Assembly: GCA_947475815.1 (NCBI GenBank)
Contig: CANJOT010000012.1
Span: 1-33,654 of the forward strand
From: Burkholderiales bacterium
Lineage (GTDB): Bacteria; Pseudomonadota; Gammaproteobacteria; Burkholderiales; Burkholderiaceae_D
Length of the DNA stretch: 33,654 bases
Reading direction: 5' to 3'
Made by a program: the position numbers and the translations under genes. Below, piece after piece: positions 8,327 to 15,456 of this stretch; the stretch's first letter is position 1, and each line of letters starts with the position of its first letter. The notes beneath the pieces were generated by a model. That model did no database searches and had not been told where the DNA came from. It saw only the letters and a program-made list of their open reading frames with translations.

Positions 8327-9796
8327 ATGTCCACTCATCCAGAAATTTTTGATCTGATCGTGATCGGCTCCGGCATCGCCGGCCTGTCTACTGCTGTGGC
8401 CGCGCTGGAAGGTGGTGCGCGCGTCTGTCTGGTCGAGCGTGCCAACGCTGACGATGCCGGCGGCAACACCCGTCATACCGGCGCGTATATCCGTATGAAG
8501 TCGGTCGATGAAGTGACCGACGATTTCGAAGAGCACTTTGCCGCCAATGCCGGCGGCTATCTCGATCCGCTGCTGATGGCCGACGTGGCGCGCGATCAGC
8601 AGGACTGGCCGCCGCTGCTCAAGGCGCTCAGTTTTGTCGACCCCAATGTGGTCTCGACGCTGGCGATCGAGTCACCGCCGACCCTGCACTGGCTGGGCAA
8701 ATATGGCGTGAAGTTCTTTCCGCTCGACGTGCCTTTCCCGACTTCGGCGCAACCGCGTATCGTGCCCAGCGGTGGCGGCCTGGCGCTGGTCGAGGCGCTC
8801 ACCAAGGCCTTTCACGAAAAGGGTGGCGTGGCGCTGTATGAAACTGCCGCGCAGTCGCTGTTGCAGGACGATGACGGCGCGGTCTGTGGCGTGCGCGCGC
8901 TCGCCCGGGGCCATCGCAAGCTCGACATCCGTGGCGGTGCGGTGATGATCGCCAGCGGCGGTTTTCAGGGCAACGCCGAGTTGCTGACGCGCTACATCGG
9001 CCCGCAGGCGCTCAATCTGCGCGCCATGTCGGTGGGCGGCCAGCATAACAAGGGCGAAGGCATCTGTATGGCGCTCAACATCGGCGCCGCGCCCTGCGGC
9101 GACTTTGGCAGCTACCATGCCTCGCCGATGGATCCGCGCTCGCGCCGTGCCGGGCCGTCGATCTATATTTATCCCTACGGCATTCTGGTCAACAAGGACG
9201 GTCAGCGTTTTGTCGACGAAGGCCCGGGCCATACCGATGAAACCTACGAAGCCCTGACGCGCCGTGTGTTTGGTCAGCCCGGTGGCATTGCCTGGTGTGT
9301 GCTCGATGCGCGGCTTGATGATGTGCCCAATCAGTCGGTCGCCATCAAGACCGAGCAGCCACCGATTGAAGCCCAGACGCTGGTGGAGCTGGCTGAAAAA
9401 ATTGGTGTGCCGGCGGCGCAACTCGAGGCCACCGTGGCCGCTTTCAACGCGGCCTGCAGCAACGGCAAGTTTGATCCGTGCAGTCTGGATGGCCTGGCCA
9501 CCGAAGGGGTGTTGCCGGTCAAGTCAAACTGGGCACGGCCGATCGACAAGCCACCCTACAAGGTTTACCCGATCATTTCATCGATCGTATTTACCTTTGG
9601 CGGCCTGAAGACCGATGCATTGGCGCGCGTCATCAACACCGAAGGCGACATCATCCCCGGCCTGTATGCCGCCGGCGAGGCCCAGGGTTTGTATTACGGC
9701 AGTTATACCGGCGCAACCTCGGTCCTCAAGGGCGCCGTGTTTGGCCGCCTGGCCGGGCAGCACATCGCCAGCAGCAAGGCGACGCAGGTCGCCTGA
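8327..9796 (+). CDS. tcuA: FAD-dependent tricarballylate dehydrogenase-like flavoprotein
   Basis: A 489-residue member of the fumarate reductase/succinate dehydrogenase flavoprotein family, most like TcuA, which oxidises tricarballylate to cis-aconitate. The N-terminal dinucleotide-binding motif GSGIAGLSTA starts near residue 13, with VERA about 25 residues later and the early GGNTRHTGAY segment typical of this subgroup. The capping domain holds the GQRFVDEGPG segment, and the C-terminal FAD motif is GLYAAGEAQG followed by YTGATSVLKGAVFGR. It has no signal peptide, so it acts in the cytoplasm, and no TcuB electron-transfer partner is seen next to it. With aconitase nearby it could feed cis-aconitate into the TCA cycle, but other tri- or dicarboxylate substrates are possible. 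Confidence 0.85.
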   Translation: MSTHPEIFDLIVIGSGIAGLSTAVAALEGGARVCLVERANADDAGGNTRHTGAYIRMKSVDEVTDDFEEHFAANAGGYLDPLLMADVARDQQDWPPLLKALSFVDPNVVSTLAIESPPTLHWLGKYGVKFFPLDVPFPTSAQPRIVPSGGGLALVEALTKAFHEKGGVALYETAAQSLLQDDDGAVCGVRALARGHRKLDIRGGAVMIASGGFQGNAELLTRYIGPQALNLRAMSVGGQHNKGEGICMALNIGAAPCGDFGSYHASPMDPRSRRAGPSIYIYPYGILVNKDGQRFVDEGPGHTDETYEALTRRVFGQPGGIAWCVLDARLDDVPNQSVAIKTEQPPIEAQTLVELAEKIGVPAAQLEATVAAFNAACSNGKFDPCSLDGLATEGVLPVKSNWARPIDKPPYKVYPIISSIVFTFGGLKTDALARVINTEGDIIPGLYAAGEAQGLYYGSYTGATSVLKGAVFGRLAGQHIASSKATQVA

Positions 9797-9812
9797 ACCG
9801 GCGACCTGCGTC
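9781..9812 (+). other. 12-bp stem hairpin spanning the tcuA-like stop codon
   Basis: GACGCAGGTCGC (9781-9792) and GCGACCTGCGTC (9801-9812) are perfect inverted copies around an 8-nt loop that contains the TGA stop at 9794-9796. No U-run follows, so it is not a classical terminator. Its place between an enzyme gene and a binding-protein gene fits an mRNA-stabilising or partial attenuation element. Confidence 0.6.
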
Positions 9813-9842
9813 TCGCACACATCCAGCAAGGAGTGCAGTGAA

Positions 9843-10829
9843 ATGAATAACGATCGTCGCAGTTTCAACAAGGCTCTCGGTGGCCTCGCCCTGGCTGGCG
9901 TGGCGCCACATGCGCTGGCCCAGCCCGCGTATCCGAACAAGCCGATTCGCCTCGTGGTGGGCTACCCGCCCGGTGGTGCCAACGACCTGAACGCGCGCCA
10001 GATCGCCGTGTATCTGGGCGAAGCCTTGGGCACCCAGGTGATCGTCGACAACCGTCCCGGCGCCAATGCCGTAATCGGCACCGACTTTGTCGCCAAGGCG
10101 GCACCGGATGGGTACACTCTGCTGGCCTCCGGCATGACCGGGCTGGTGCTCAATGCGCTCACCTACCCCAAGCTGCCCTACAACCCGGTGAGTGATTTTG
10201 TGGGTATCAGCACGACGGCCAGCAGCCCGATCCTGTTTGCCGTTCGGCCTTCGCTCGGCGTCAATTCGCTGGCCGATCTGATCCGTCTGGCCAAGGCCAA
10301 ACCGGGTGCGCTCAACTTCGCCACCGTTGGTTCGGGCGGTTCAACCCGGGTGGTGCTGGAGTTGCTCAAGATCAACGCCGGCGTCAATATTAAATACGTG
10401 CCCTACAAGGGCGGCGGCCCGGCCATTACCGATCTGATCGGCGGCACGGTCGATGGCCTGGGCATTGATTTCCCGGCCCTCTATCCCTTCGTCAAGGAAG
10501 GCAAGCTGCGCGGCATCGTCATTACCAGTGAAAACCGCAATCCGCTGCTGCCGCAGGTGGCCACGGCCGCCGAACAGGGCATGCCCGCGCTCACCTGCGG
10601 CAACTGGTTCTCGCTGATGGCGCCGGCCAAAACGCCGCGTCCGATTGTCGACCGGCTGCACGCGGCGATCGCCAAGGCGCTGGCGCATCCCGAGTTGCGC
10701 AAGATCATGATCGAAGGTGGTCTGGAGCCGGTGCTGAGCGCATCGCCGGAAGCCTTCAGTACCTTCCTGCAAGCCGAAATGGGCCGCTGGGGCAAGGTCA
10801 TCAAGGCGGCAGGCGTCGAGGCCGAGTGA
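9843..10829 (+). CDS. Bug-family TTT substrate-binding protein with Tat-like signal
   Basis: A 328-residue periplasmic receptor. The Bug signature VVGYPPGGANDLNARQ follows the signal, with the AAPDGYTLL loop near residue 88, YVPYKGGGP around 182 and the C-terminal VIKAAGVEAE. The N-terminus reads NDRRSFNK before the hydrophobic stretch, close to the twin-arginine consensus S/T-R-R-x-F-L-K, whereas the other Bug proteins here have plain Sec signals. I chose ATG 9843 because a GGAG sequence lies 9 nt upstream; the upstream in-frame extension overlaps tcuA. Its stop overlaps the next gene's ATG (TGATG at 10827). It likely captures the acid oxidised by the neighbouring dehydrogenase. Confidence 0.9.
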   Translation: MNNDRRSFNKALGGLALAGVAPHALAQPAYPNKPIRLVVGYPPGGANDLNARQIAVYLGEALGTQVIVDNRPGANAVIGTDFVAKAAPDGYTLLASGMTGLVLNALTYPKLPYNPVSDFVGISTTASSPILFAVRPSLGVNSLADLIRLAKAKPGALNFATVGSGGSTRVVLELLKINAGVNIKYVPYKGGGPAITDLIGGTVDGLGIDFPALYPFVKEGKLRGIVITSENRNPLLPQVATAAEQGMPALTCGNWFSLMAPAKTPRPIVDRLHAAIAKALAHPELRKIMIEGGLEPVLSASPEAFSTFLQAEMGRWGKVIKAAGVEAE

Positions 10830-12202
10830 TGTCGGCTTCGGAGCAGATTGCCGCTTACGCCGCGCGCCAGTCGCGCACGCCTTTGTCTGGTGATGAAGGT
10901 GCCGCTGCGGCACACATCAGCTACCGCGCGTTTCTGGATACCGTCGGTGTGGCGGTGGCCGGCCAGCGGGAAGAAGCGACCACCATCGCCCGTGCCTATG
11001 TCGCCGAGGTGCGCGGTGTTGGCGCCGCGCTTGACTGGGGCACGGGCGAGCGGCTGCCCGCCGAGGCGGCCGCGCTGATCAACGGCATTGCTGCCCACGT
11101 GCTCGATTACGATGACGTGATGACGCCGATGCGCGCCCATGTCAGCGCGATCCTTGTGCCGGCGCTGGCAGCACTGGCGCCGCAGGTGGCGGCCACCGGA
11201 AAAGAGTACGCCACGGCCTTCATCGTCGGGTTTGAGGTGATGGCCAAATTCGCGCGCGTCATGGCGCTGGATCATTACACCAAGGGCTGGCACTCGACGT
11301 CGGCGCTGGGCATACTCGGTACGGCCGCGGCCTGCGGCGTGTTGCTGCGTTTGAACGAAGCGCAACTGTGCGATGCGCTCGGCCTGGCCGTGGCGCAGGC
11401 CTCCGGCACGCGCGAAAACTTTGGCGCCATGGCCAAGTCCTTTCAGGCCGCGCATGGTGCGGCCTCGGCAGTGCGTGCGGCATTGCTGGCACAGCAGGGT
11501 TTCACGGCGGCGACTTCGGCTATTGATGGCGACAGCGGTTATCTGCGCCTGTACGCCAACGGCGAGGACATGAGCGCCGCGCTGGCCGGGCTGGGTCAGG
11601 GCAGGCCCGAGATACTCGCCATCGGCCTGGACCTGAAAAAATACCCCTGCTGTTACGCCGTGCACCGTGCCCTTGATGGCGCGCTCGACATTCGTCGCAG
11701 CAGCGGCTTGCGCGCTGCCGATATCGAACGCATCGATATCCTCACCAGCGCCGGCGGTTTGCAGGCCTTGCGTCGCGAGCCCGCCCGCACCGGTCTGGAG
11801 GGCAAGTTCAGCATGGAATACGCCATTGCCGCGGCGCTGATCGACGGTCGTATCGGACTGGACAGCTTTACCGACGCCGCCGTGGCGCGCGCCGACACCA
11901 CGCAACTGGCCGGGCGCATTCGCGTCGTCGAGGCGCCCGGTCCGATCCTGCCGCGCTGGTCGGAAATCACCCTCCACGGCCGCGACGGCCGGCAGCACAC
12001 GCGGCGCGTGGCCGTCGCCCACGGCGACGCCGGTGATCCGCTCACCGATGCCGAACTGATCGACAAGGTGGTTGACTGTTTTGCCCTCGCCGGCTGGCCG
12101 GGCGATGCGCGCTCTTTTGCGCGCGCTGTGCTCGATATGGCCGACCGGCCGGTCACCGCTCTGGTGCAAGCGTGTTGCGCGCTGGCGCCAGAGCGTTCCT
12201 GA
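10829..12202 (+). CDS. MmgE/PrpD family protein
   Basis: A 457-residue member of the MmgE/PrpD family, which contains 2-methylcitrate dehydratase (PrpD) and cis-aconitate decarboxylase. Family hallmarks are HVLDYDD near residue 90, KGWHST near 151, GAMAKSFQAAHAA-type sequence around 200 (here AAHGAA) and KKYPCCYAVHRALDG near 270. It has an all-helical domain followed by a lid domain from about residue 270, and no signal peptide. The ATG overlaps the Bug stop as TGATG, indicating translational coupling; a GTG three bases earlier is an alternative. The family context and the neighbouring aconitase suggest dehydration or decarboxylation of a tricarboxylate. Which reaction is carried out cannot be decided from sequence. 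Confidence 0.87.
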   Translation: MSASEQIAAYAARQSRTPLSGDEGAAAAHISYRAFLDTVGVAVAGQREEATTIARAYVAEVRGVGAALDWGTGERLPAEAAALINGIAAHVLDYDDVMTPMRAHVSAILVPALAALAPQVAATGKEYATAFIVGFEVMAKFARVMALDHYTKGWHSTSALGILGTAAACGVLLRLNEAQLCDALGLAVAQASGTRENFGAMAKSFQAAHGAASAVRAALLAQQGFTAATSAIDGDSGYLRLYANGEDMSAALAGLGQGRPEILAIGLDLKKYPCCYAVHRALDGALDIRRSSGLRAADIERIDILTSAGGLQALRREPARTGLEGKFSMEYAIAAALIDGRIGLDSFTDAAVARADTTQLAGRIRVVEAPGPILPRWSEITLHGRDGRQHTRRVAVAHGDAGDPLTDAELIDKVVDCFALAGWPGDARSFARAVLDMADRPVTALVQACCALAPERS

Positions 12203-12224
12203 TCCTTCATTTGAAAGAACATTC

Positions 12225-13196
12225 ATGAATACTTCTTTGCGTTTGTTGCTGACCGGCTTTGTGCTTGTGTTGTTGGGCCAGTCTGGCCTTGCGCGGGCAG
12301 ACTATCCCGACAAACCGGTCAAGCTGATCGTGCCTTACAGCCCGGGTGGCCCGGCCGACCTGTTTGGCCGTTTCGTGGCGCAAAAAATGAGCGTGGCCTG
12401 GGGCCAGCAGGTCATCATTGAAAACAAGCCGGGTGCCGGCCTGAACGTGGGCGCCAATCTGGTGGCGCGTGCCGCGCCGGATGGCTACACCCTTCTGCTG
12501 GGTGCCGCGTCGATGTTTGTCGATACCGGCTCGGGTCGCTCACCGGCCGAGAACCTCAAGGAATTGATACCGGTCTCGCTGGTTGGCAGCCTGCCGCTGG
12601 TGCTGGTGGCCAGCAATCTCCTGCCGGCACGCAGCGTGCGCGATGTGATCGCGCTGGCCAAGGCAAAGCCGGGTACGCTCAATTTTGGTTCGTCGGGCAA
12701 TGGCAGCCTGACCCACATGGCGGGTGCGCTGTTCGTCACCCTGACCTCGACCGATCTGGTGCACGTACCTTACCGCGGCATCAACGAAGCCTTGATCGAC
12801 GTTGCCGCTGGCCGCGTACAACTGTCGTTTGCGGGCGCGCCGATTGCACTGCCGCTGGTCAAGTCGGGCACGCTCAGGGCGCTGGCGGTCACCGGTTCAC
12901 AACGTTCCGTGGTCGCACCTGAATTGCCCACCATCGCCGAGAGCGGCCTGCCCGGTTACGATGTCACGCCGTGGTACGGCGTCATGGCGCCGGCCGGCAC
13001 GCCGAGTGCCGTGATCGCCCGCCTGCATCGTGAAATCGTCGAGGTCATGAAGTCGGCTGAGGTGCAGGAAAAGTGGAAGGGCTGGGGCGCCGATAACAAC
13101 TACAGCAAGACCCCCGAGGAGTTTGGCGCCGTCATGAAGGTCGAAGCCGCCAAGTGGGATCGCGTCATCAAGGAAGGCCGTATCAAGCTGAACTGA
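12225..13196 (+). CDS. Bug-family TTT substrate-binding protein
   Basis: A 323-residue receptor with a Sec signal peptide ending at LARA (about residue 25). The Bug core follows: VPYSPGGPADLFGRF, the AAPDGYTLL loop near 84, HVPYRG around 180 and a C-terminal WDRVIKEGRIKLN. ATG 12225 was chosen because it precedes a proper signal peptide and a GAAAGAA sequence lies just upstream; an in-frame extension back to 12072 would run through the PrpD-family gene. It is the last gene of the plus-strand catabolic run. Two different receptors in one operon suggest either two substrates or different affinities for one. Confidence 0.9.
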   Translation: MNTSLRLLLTGFVLVLLGQSGLARADYPDKPVKLIVPYSPGGPADLFGRFVAQKMSVAWGQQVIIENKPGAGLNVGANLVARAAPDGYTLLLGAASMFVDTGSGRSPAENLKELIPVSLVGSLPLVLVASNLLPARSVRDVIALAKAKPGTLNFGSSGNGSLTHMAGALFVTLTSTDLVHVPYRGINEALIDVAAGRVQLSFAGAPIALPLVKSGTLRALAVTGSQRSVVAPELPTIAESGLPGYDVTPWYGVMAPAGTPSAVIARLHREIVEVMKSAEVQEKWKGWGADNNYSKTPEEFGAVMKVEAAKWDRVIKEGRIKLN

Positions 13197-13257
13197 GGGC
13201 TTGCCGGCATTGCCGGCGCGAACGCTTCCATTCGCTCTGCGTCACGGAACGTCGCTC

Positions 13258-13285
13258 TTGCCAAGATATCATGATCTGATATCAT
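13258..13285 (+). promoter_or_regulatory. hicAB promoter with operator in the spacer
   Basis: TTGCCA at 13258-13263 (5 of 6 to consensus) and TATCAT at 13280-13285 are 16 nt apart. Between and into the -10 lies the inverted repeat GATATCA-N5-TGATATC (13265-13283), and the octamer GATATCAT also occurs as a direct repeat at 13265 and 13278. HicB-type antitoxins repress their own promoters through such repeats. The predicted transcript starts at or next to the hicA ATG at 13293. Confidence 0.65.
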
Positions 13286-13292
13286 TGCTAGG

Positions 13293-13547
13293 ATGAACAG
13301 CGCTCAACAAAGAACCTTGGTGGCTCTTTTTTCCGTGCCATCTCCGTTCACGCTGGAATGGCGCAGGATTGAATCACTGTTCATTGCGCTCGGTGCGCAG
13401 CTTGTGGAAGGCAATGGATCGCGGGTTCGATTTGAGCTCAATGGCGTAATCGCTTCGTTTCATCGTCCGCATCCGCACAAGGAAGCTAAGCCTTATCAAA
13501 TCAAAGACGCTAAAGAATTTTTGCTGGAAGCGGGGATACAGCCATGA
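13293..13547 (+). CDS. hicA: HicA-family toxin
   Basis: An 84-residue protein of the HicA mRNA interferase family, which cleaves mRNA on or off the ribosome and is blocked by HicB. The fold is visible as helix WRRIESLFIALGA, strand GNGSRVRFELNG, strand VIASFHRPHPH and a C-terminal helix DAKEFLLEAGI. Canonical HicA has a catalytic His in GSH; here that position is Arg (GSR), and the nearest histidines are in FHRPHPH. This variant subgroup is common, so loss of activity should not be assumed. The stop overlaps the hicB start as ATGA. There is no usable Shine-Dalgarno sequence; AGG abuts the ATG. Confidence 0.85.
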   Translation: MNSAQQRTLVALFSVPSPFTLEWRRIESLFIALGAQLVEGNGSRVRFELNGVIASFHRPHPHKEAKPYQIKDAKEFLLEAGIQP

Positions 13548-13879
13548 ATGTCATGAACTATATGGGCTACTCAGCCCGCATTGAATACAGCGATGACGAG
13601 GGCTGTTTTGTTGGCCGTTTGGCGGGCATTCGCGATGTGATTGGTTTTCATGGTGAGTCAGTGGTCGAATTGAAGTCCGCTTTTGAGGCGGCCGTTGAAG
13701 ATTACCTGGCCACCTGCAAGAAGTTGAAGCGCACGCCACAACGACCTTATTCCGGCAAGATGATGTTGCGCATCGATCCCGGCATTCACGCCAAGGCGGC
13801 CATGCTGGCCGAGGCCGAGGGCAAGAGCCTGAACGCCTGGGCACAGGACGCCTTGAGTCGCGCGATCGCGGCCCATTGA
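13544..13879 (+). CDS. hicB: HicB-family antitoxin
   Basis: A 111-residue antitoxin with two parts. Residues 1-60 form the HicB RNase H-like fold that covers the toxin (GYSARIEYSDDEGCFVGRL, then a helix with AFEAAVEDYLATC). Residues 70-108 form a ribbon-helix-helix DNA-binding domain (MMLRIDPGIHAKAAMLAEA, then SLNAWAQDALSRA). It neutralises HicA and probably represses the promoter at 13258-13285. The start overlaps the hicA stop (ATGA), giving translational coupling. The pair sits exactly where the plus-strand catabolic run meets the opposing RraA-family genes, a typical spot for an inserted module. Confidence 0.88.
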   Translation: MNVMNYMGYSARIEYSDDEGCFVGRLAGIRDVIGFHGESVVELKSAFEAAVEDYLATCKKLKRTPQRPYSGKMMLRIDPGIHAKAAMLAEAEGKSLNAWAQDALSRAIAAH

Positions 13880-13889
13880 GCGTCGCCGC

Positions 13890-14066
13890 TTACCAGACCA
13901 GGATCTTCGAGGCCGGGTGCGAGAATTCCCGGTGCGTGCTCCATGCGCGGCGCCCCATGTCGAAGGGCCCGTCATTGACCTGATCGATCTGCGTGCGCAG
14001 CGTGATGGTCGCGATGCGTCCCTGGATGTCCACCGTCGGGGTCGTGCCGCCGGTTTGTTCGCACAT
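13890..14066 (-). pseudogene. 58-codon fragment, N-terminus like enoyl-CoA hydratase
   Basis: A minus-strand reading frame begins at ATG 14064-14066, seven bases after the stop of the RraA-family gene, and ends at 13890. Residues 10-23 (PTVDIQGRIATITL) look like the first strand of an enoyl-CoA hydratase/isomerase, which continues for about 240 more residues in that family; here the rest does not match and stops after 58 residues. It may be a truncated remnant or a genuine small protein of unknown function. There is only a weak ribosome site (GAAGCG). Confidence 0.3.
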
Positions 14067-14073
14067 GATCGCT

Positions 14074-14751
14074 TCAGTGAAAACCGTAAACCTGCATGGT
14101 GCTTTCACCCGCTGCCAGACGTTTGCAGATGGCGGCTTCCTCGACTTCGCGCTGTTCGGCGCGCTGCACCAGTTCGGCCGCGCGTGCGCGTGGCAGTACG
14201 ACCACACCGTCGCCGTCACCGACCACCAGATCGCCGGCAGACACGGTAATGTCACCGATCAGCACCGGCGCATTGAGCCAGCCGATGGCGCCGTAGTCCT
14301 TGCCCGTGCCGCGCATGCACAGGCCGCGCGAGAACACCGGGAAAGCGATCTCCTCAAGTAGCACTCCGTCGCGCACACAGGCATCGATCACCAGTCCGGC
14401 CAGGCCGCGCGCACGCGCCATGGTGCTCATGATTTCACCCCAGTAACCATGTTCGTAGGCGCTGTTGGCGTAGACCACCAGCACGTCGCCCGGCCGGGCG
14501 ATCTCGAGGGCACGATGCAGCCAGAGGTTGTCGCCCGGAGGCGAATGGATGGTCAGGGCCGGGCCGGCAAAACGCATGCCCTTGCCCACCGGTTTGATGG
14601 CCGACGGCAGCGCGCCGATCTTGCCGGCGGCCTCATGCAGGGTTGCGGTCGGCAGCTTGCCGGCGGCAGCAACGACTGCGGCGGCAACGCGTTCAAAATC
14701 CAGACGCGTGGTGCTGGTCGCGTCGTGTTCGGGGTGGAGGGTGTTGGTCAT
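14074..14751 (-). CDS. RraA-family / HMG-CHA aldolase-like protein (paralog 1)
   Basis: A 225-residue member of the RraA fold group, which includes class II 4-hydroxy-4-methyl-2-oxoglutarate (HMG)/4-carboxy-4-hydroxy-2-oxoadipate (CHA) aldolases and oxaloacetate decarboxylases. The catalytic-type motifs are complete: YWGEIM near 103, IDACVRDG near 122 (Arg-Asp for substrate and divalent metal), and GDLVVGDGDGVVVLP near 173-187. It is more like an aldolase than an RNase E inhibitor. It is the last of three tandem paralogs read leftwards, with only 8 bp to paralog 2, so they form one operon. CHA is a tricarboxylate whose cleavage gives oxaloacetate and pyruvate, which suits the surrounding tricarboxylate genes. 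Confidence 0.85.
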   Translation of the reverse strand: MTNTLHPEHDATSTTRLDFERVAAAVVAAAGKLPTATLHEAAGKIGALPSAIKPVGKGMRFAGPALTIHSPPGDNLWLHRALEIARPGDVLVVYANSAYEHGYWGEIMSTMARARGLAGLVIDACVRDGVLLEEIAFPVFSRGLCMRGTGKDYGAIGWLNAPVLIGDITVSAGDLVVGDGDGVVVLPRARAAELVQRAEQREVEEAAICKRLAAGESTMQVYGFH

Positions 14752-14759
14752 GGCGGCCT

Positions 14760-15440
14760 TTATGCCTTGCGGGTCTGGAGTTCGTGATAGCGATGCTGCT
14801 TGCGTGCTTCATCAAGACGCATGCCGCCACGCACCGCTGCGCGGATTTTGTTTTCGGCGTGTTCAATCGTTTCCGCTGTGGCCAGCACCGCTTCTTCATG
14901 TTGCTGCGGAATGACGACCACACCGTCGGCGTCACCACGCAAGATGTCGCCCGGCTGCACGCGTACGTCACCGATGTTGACTGGCACGTTGACGGCTTCG
15001 ACCTGCACGCGGTCCTTGCCGGTGCGCATCCAGTGGTCCTTGCTGAACACCGGATAACCGATGCTGGTGCACAGCGCCACATCGCGACACACGCCGTCGA
15101 TCACCGTGCCGGCGATGCCGCGGCGGTGTGCCACTTCGGTGAGGATGTCGCCCCACACGGTCGCGTTGTCGCGCCCGCCGTTGTCGAGCACGATCACGCT
15201 ACCGGGTGGTACATCGTCGATGAAGTCGCCGACCGTTCCGGGCGGGTTGGCGGCCGGGCCGTACAACAGGGTATAGGCCCGCCCGGCCATGCGAAAAGCG
15301 CCGCTGCGCGGCTTGATGCGATAACACTGGCCGTTGATGCCGAGCTTGTCGAGGGCATCCGAGATGCTGGCGGTGTCGAGTTTGCTGGCACGGCTGACGT
15401 TGTCGTCCGCTTTGAAGGGGGCTTCGATAGGGTTGGTCAT
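14760..15440 (-). CDS. RraA-family / HMG-CHA aldolase-like protein (paralog 2)
   Basis: A 226-residue RraA-fold protein. Motifs are TVWGDIL (Asp where paralog 1 has Glu), IDGVCRDVA carrying the Arg-Asp pair, GYPVFSKDHW and GDILRGDADGVVVIP. It keeps the features expected of an active class II pyruvate aldolase, with a conservative change in the WGE motif. I chose ATG 15440 (MTNPIEAPF) rather than the upstream in-frame start at 15485, because the longer form would overlap the end of paralog 3; the gap is then 16 bp. Different substrate stereochemistry, or a mixed trimer or hexamer with its neighbours, are possible roles. Confidence 0.85.
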   Translation of the reverse strand: MTNPIEAPFKADDNVSRASKLDTASISDALDKLGINGQCYRIKPRSGAFRMAGRAYTLLYGPAANPPGTVGDFIDDVPPGSVIVLDNGGRDNATVWGDILTEVAHRRGIAGTVIDGVCRDVALCTSIGYPVFSKDHWMRTGKDRVQVEAVNVPVNIGDVRVQPGDILRGDADGVVVIPQQHEEAVLATAETIEHAENKIRAAVRGGMRLDEARKQHRYHELQTRKA

Positions 15441-15456
15441 GAAGATTCCGTCGTCC

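Noticed and set aside
10481-12226. Minus-strand open frame of 581 codons
   Set aside because: It is antisense to a Bug gene and a PrpD-family gene; its composition is typical of a shadow frame.
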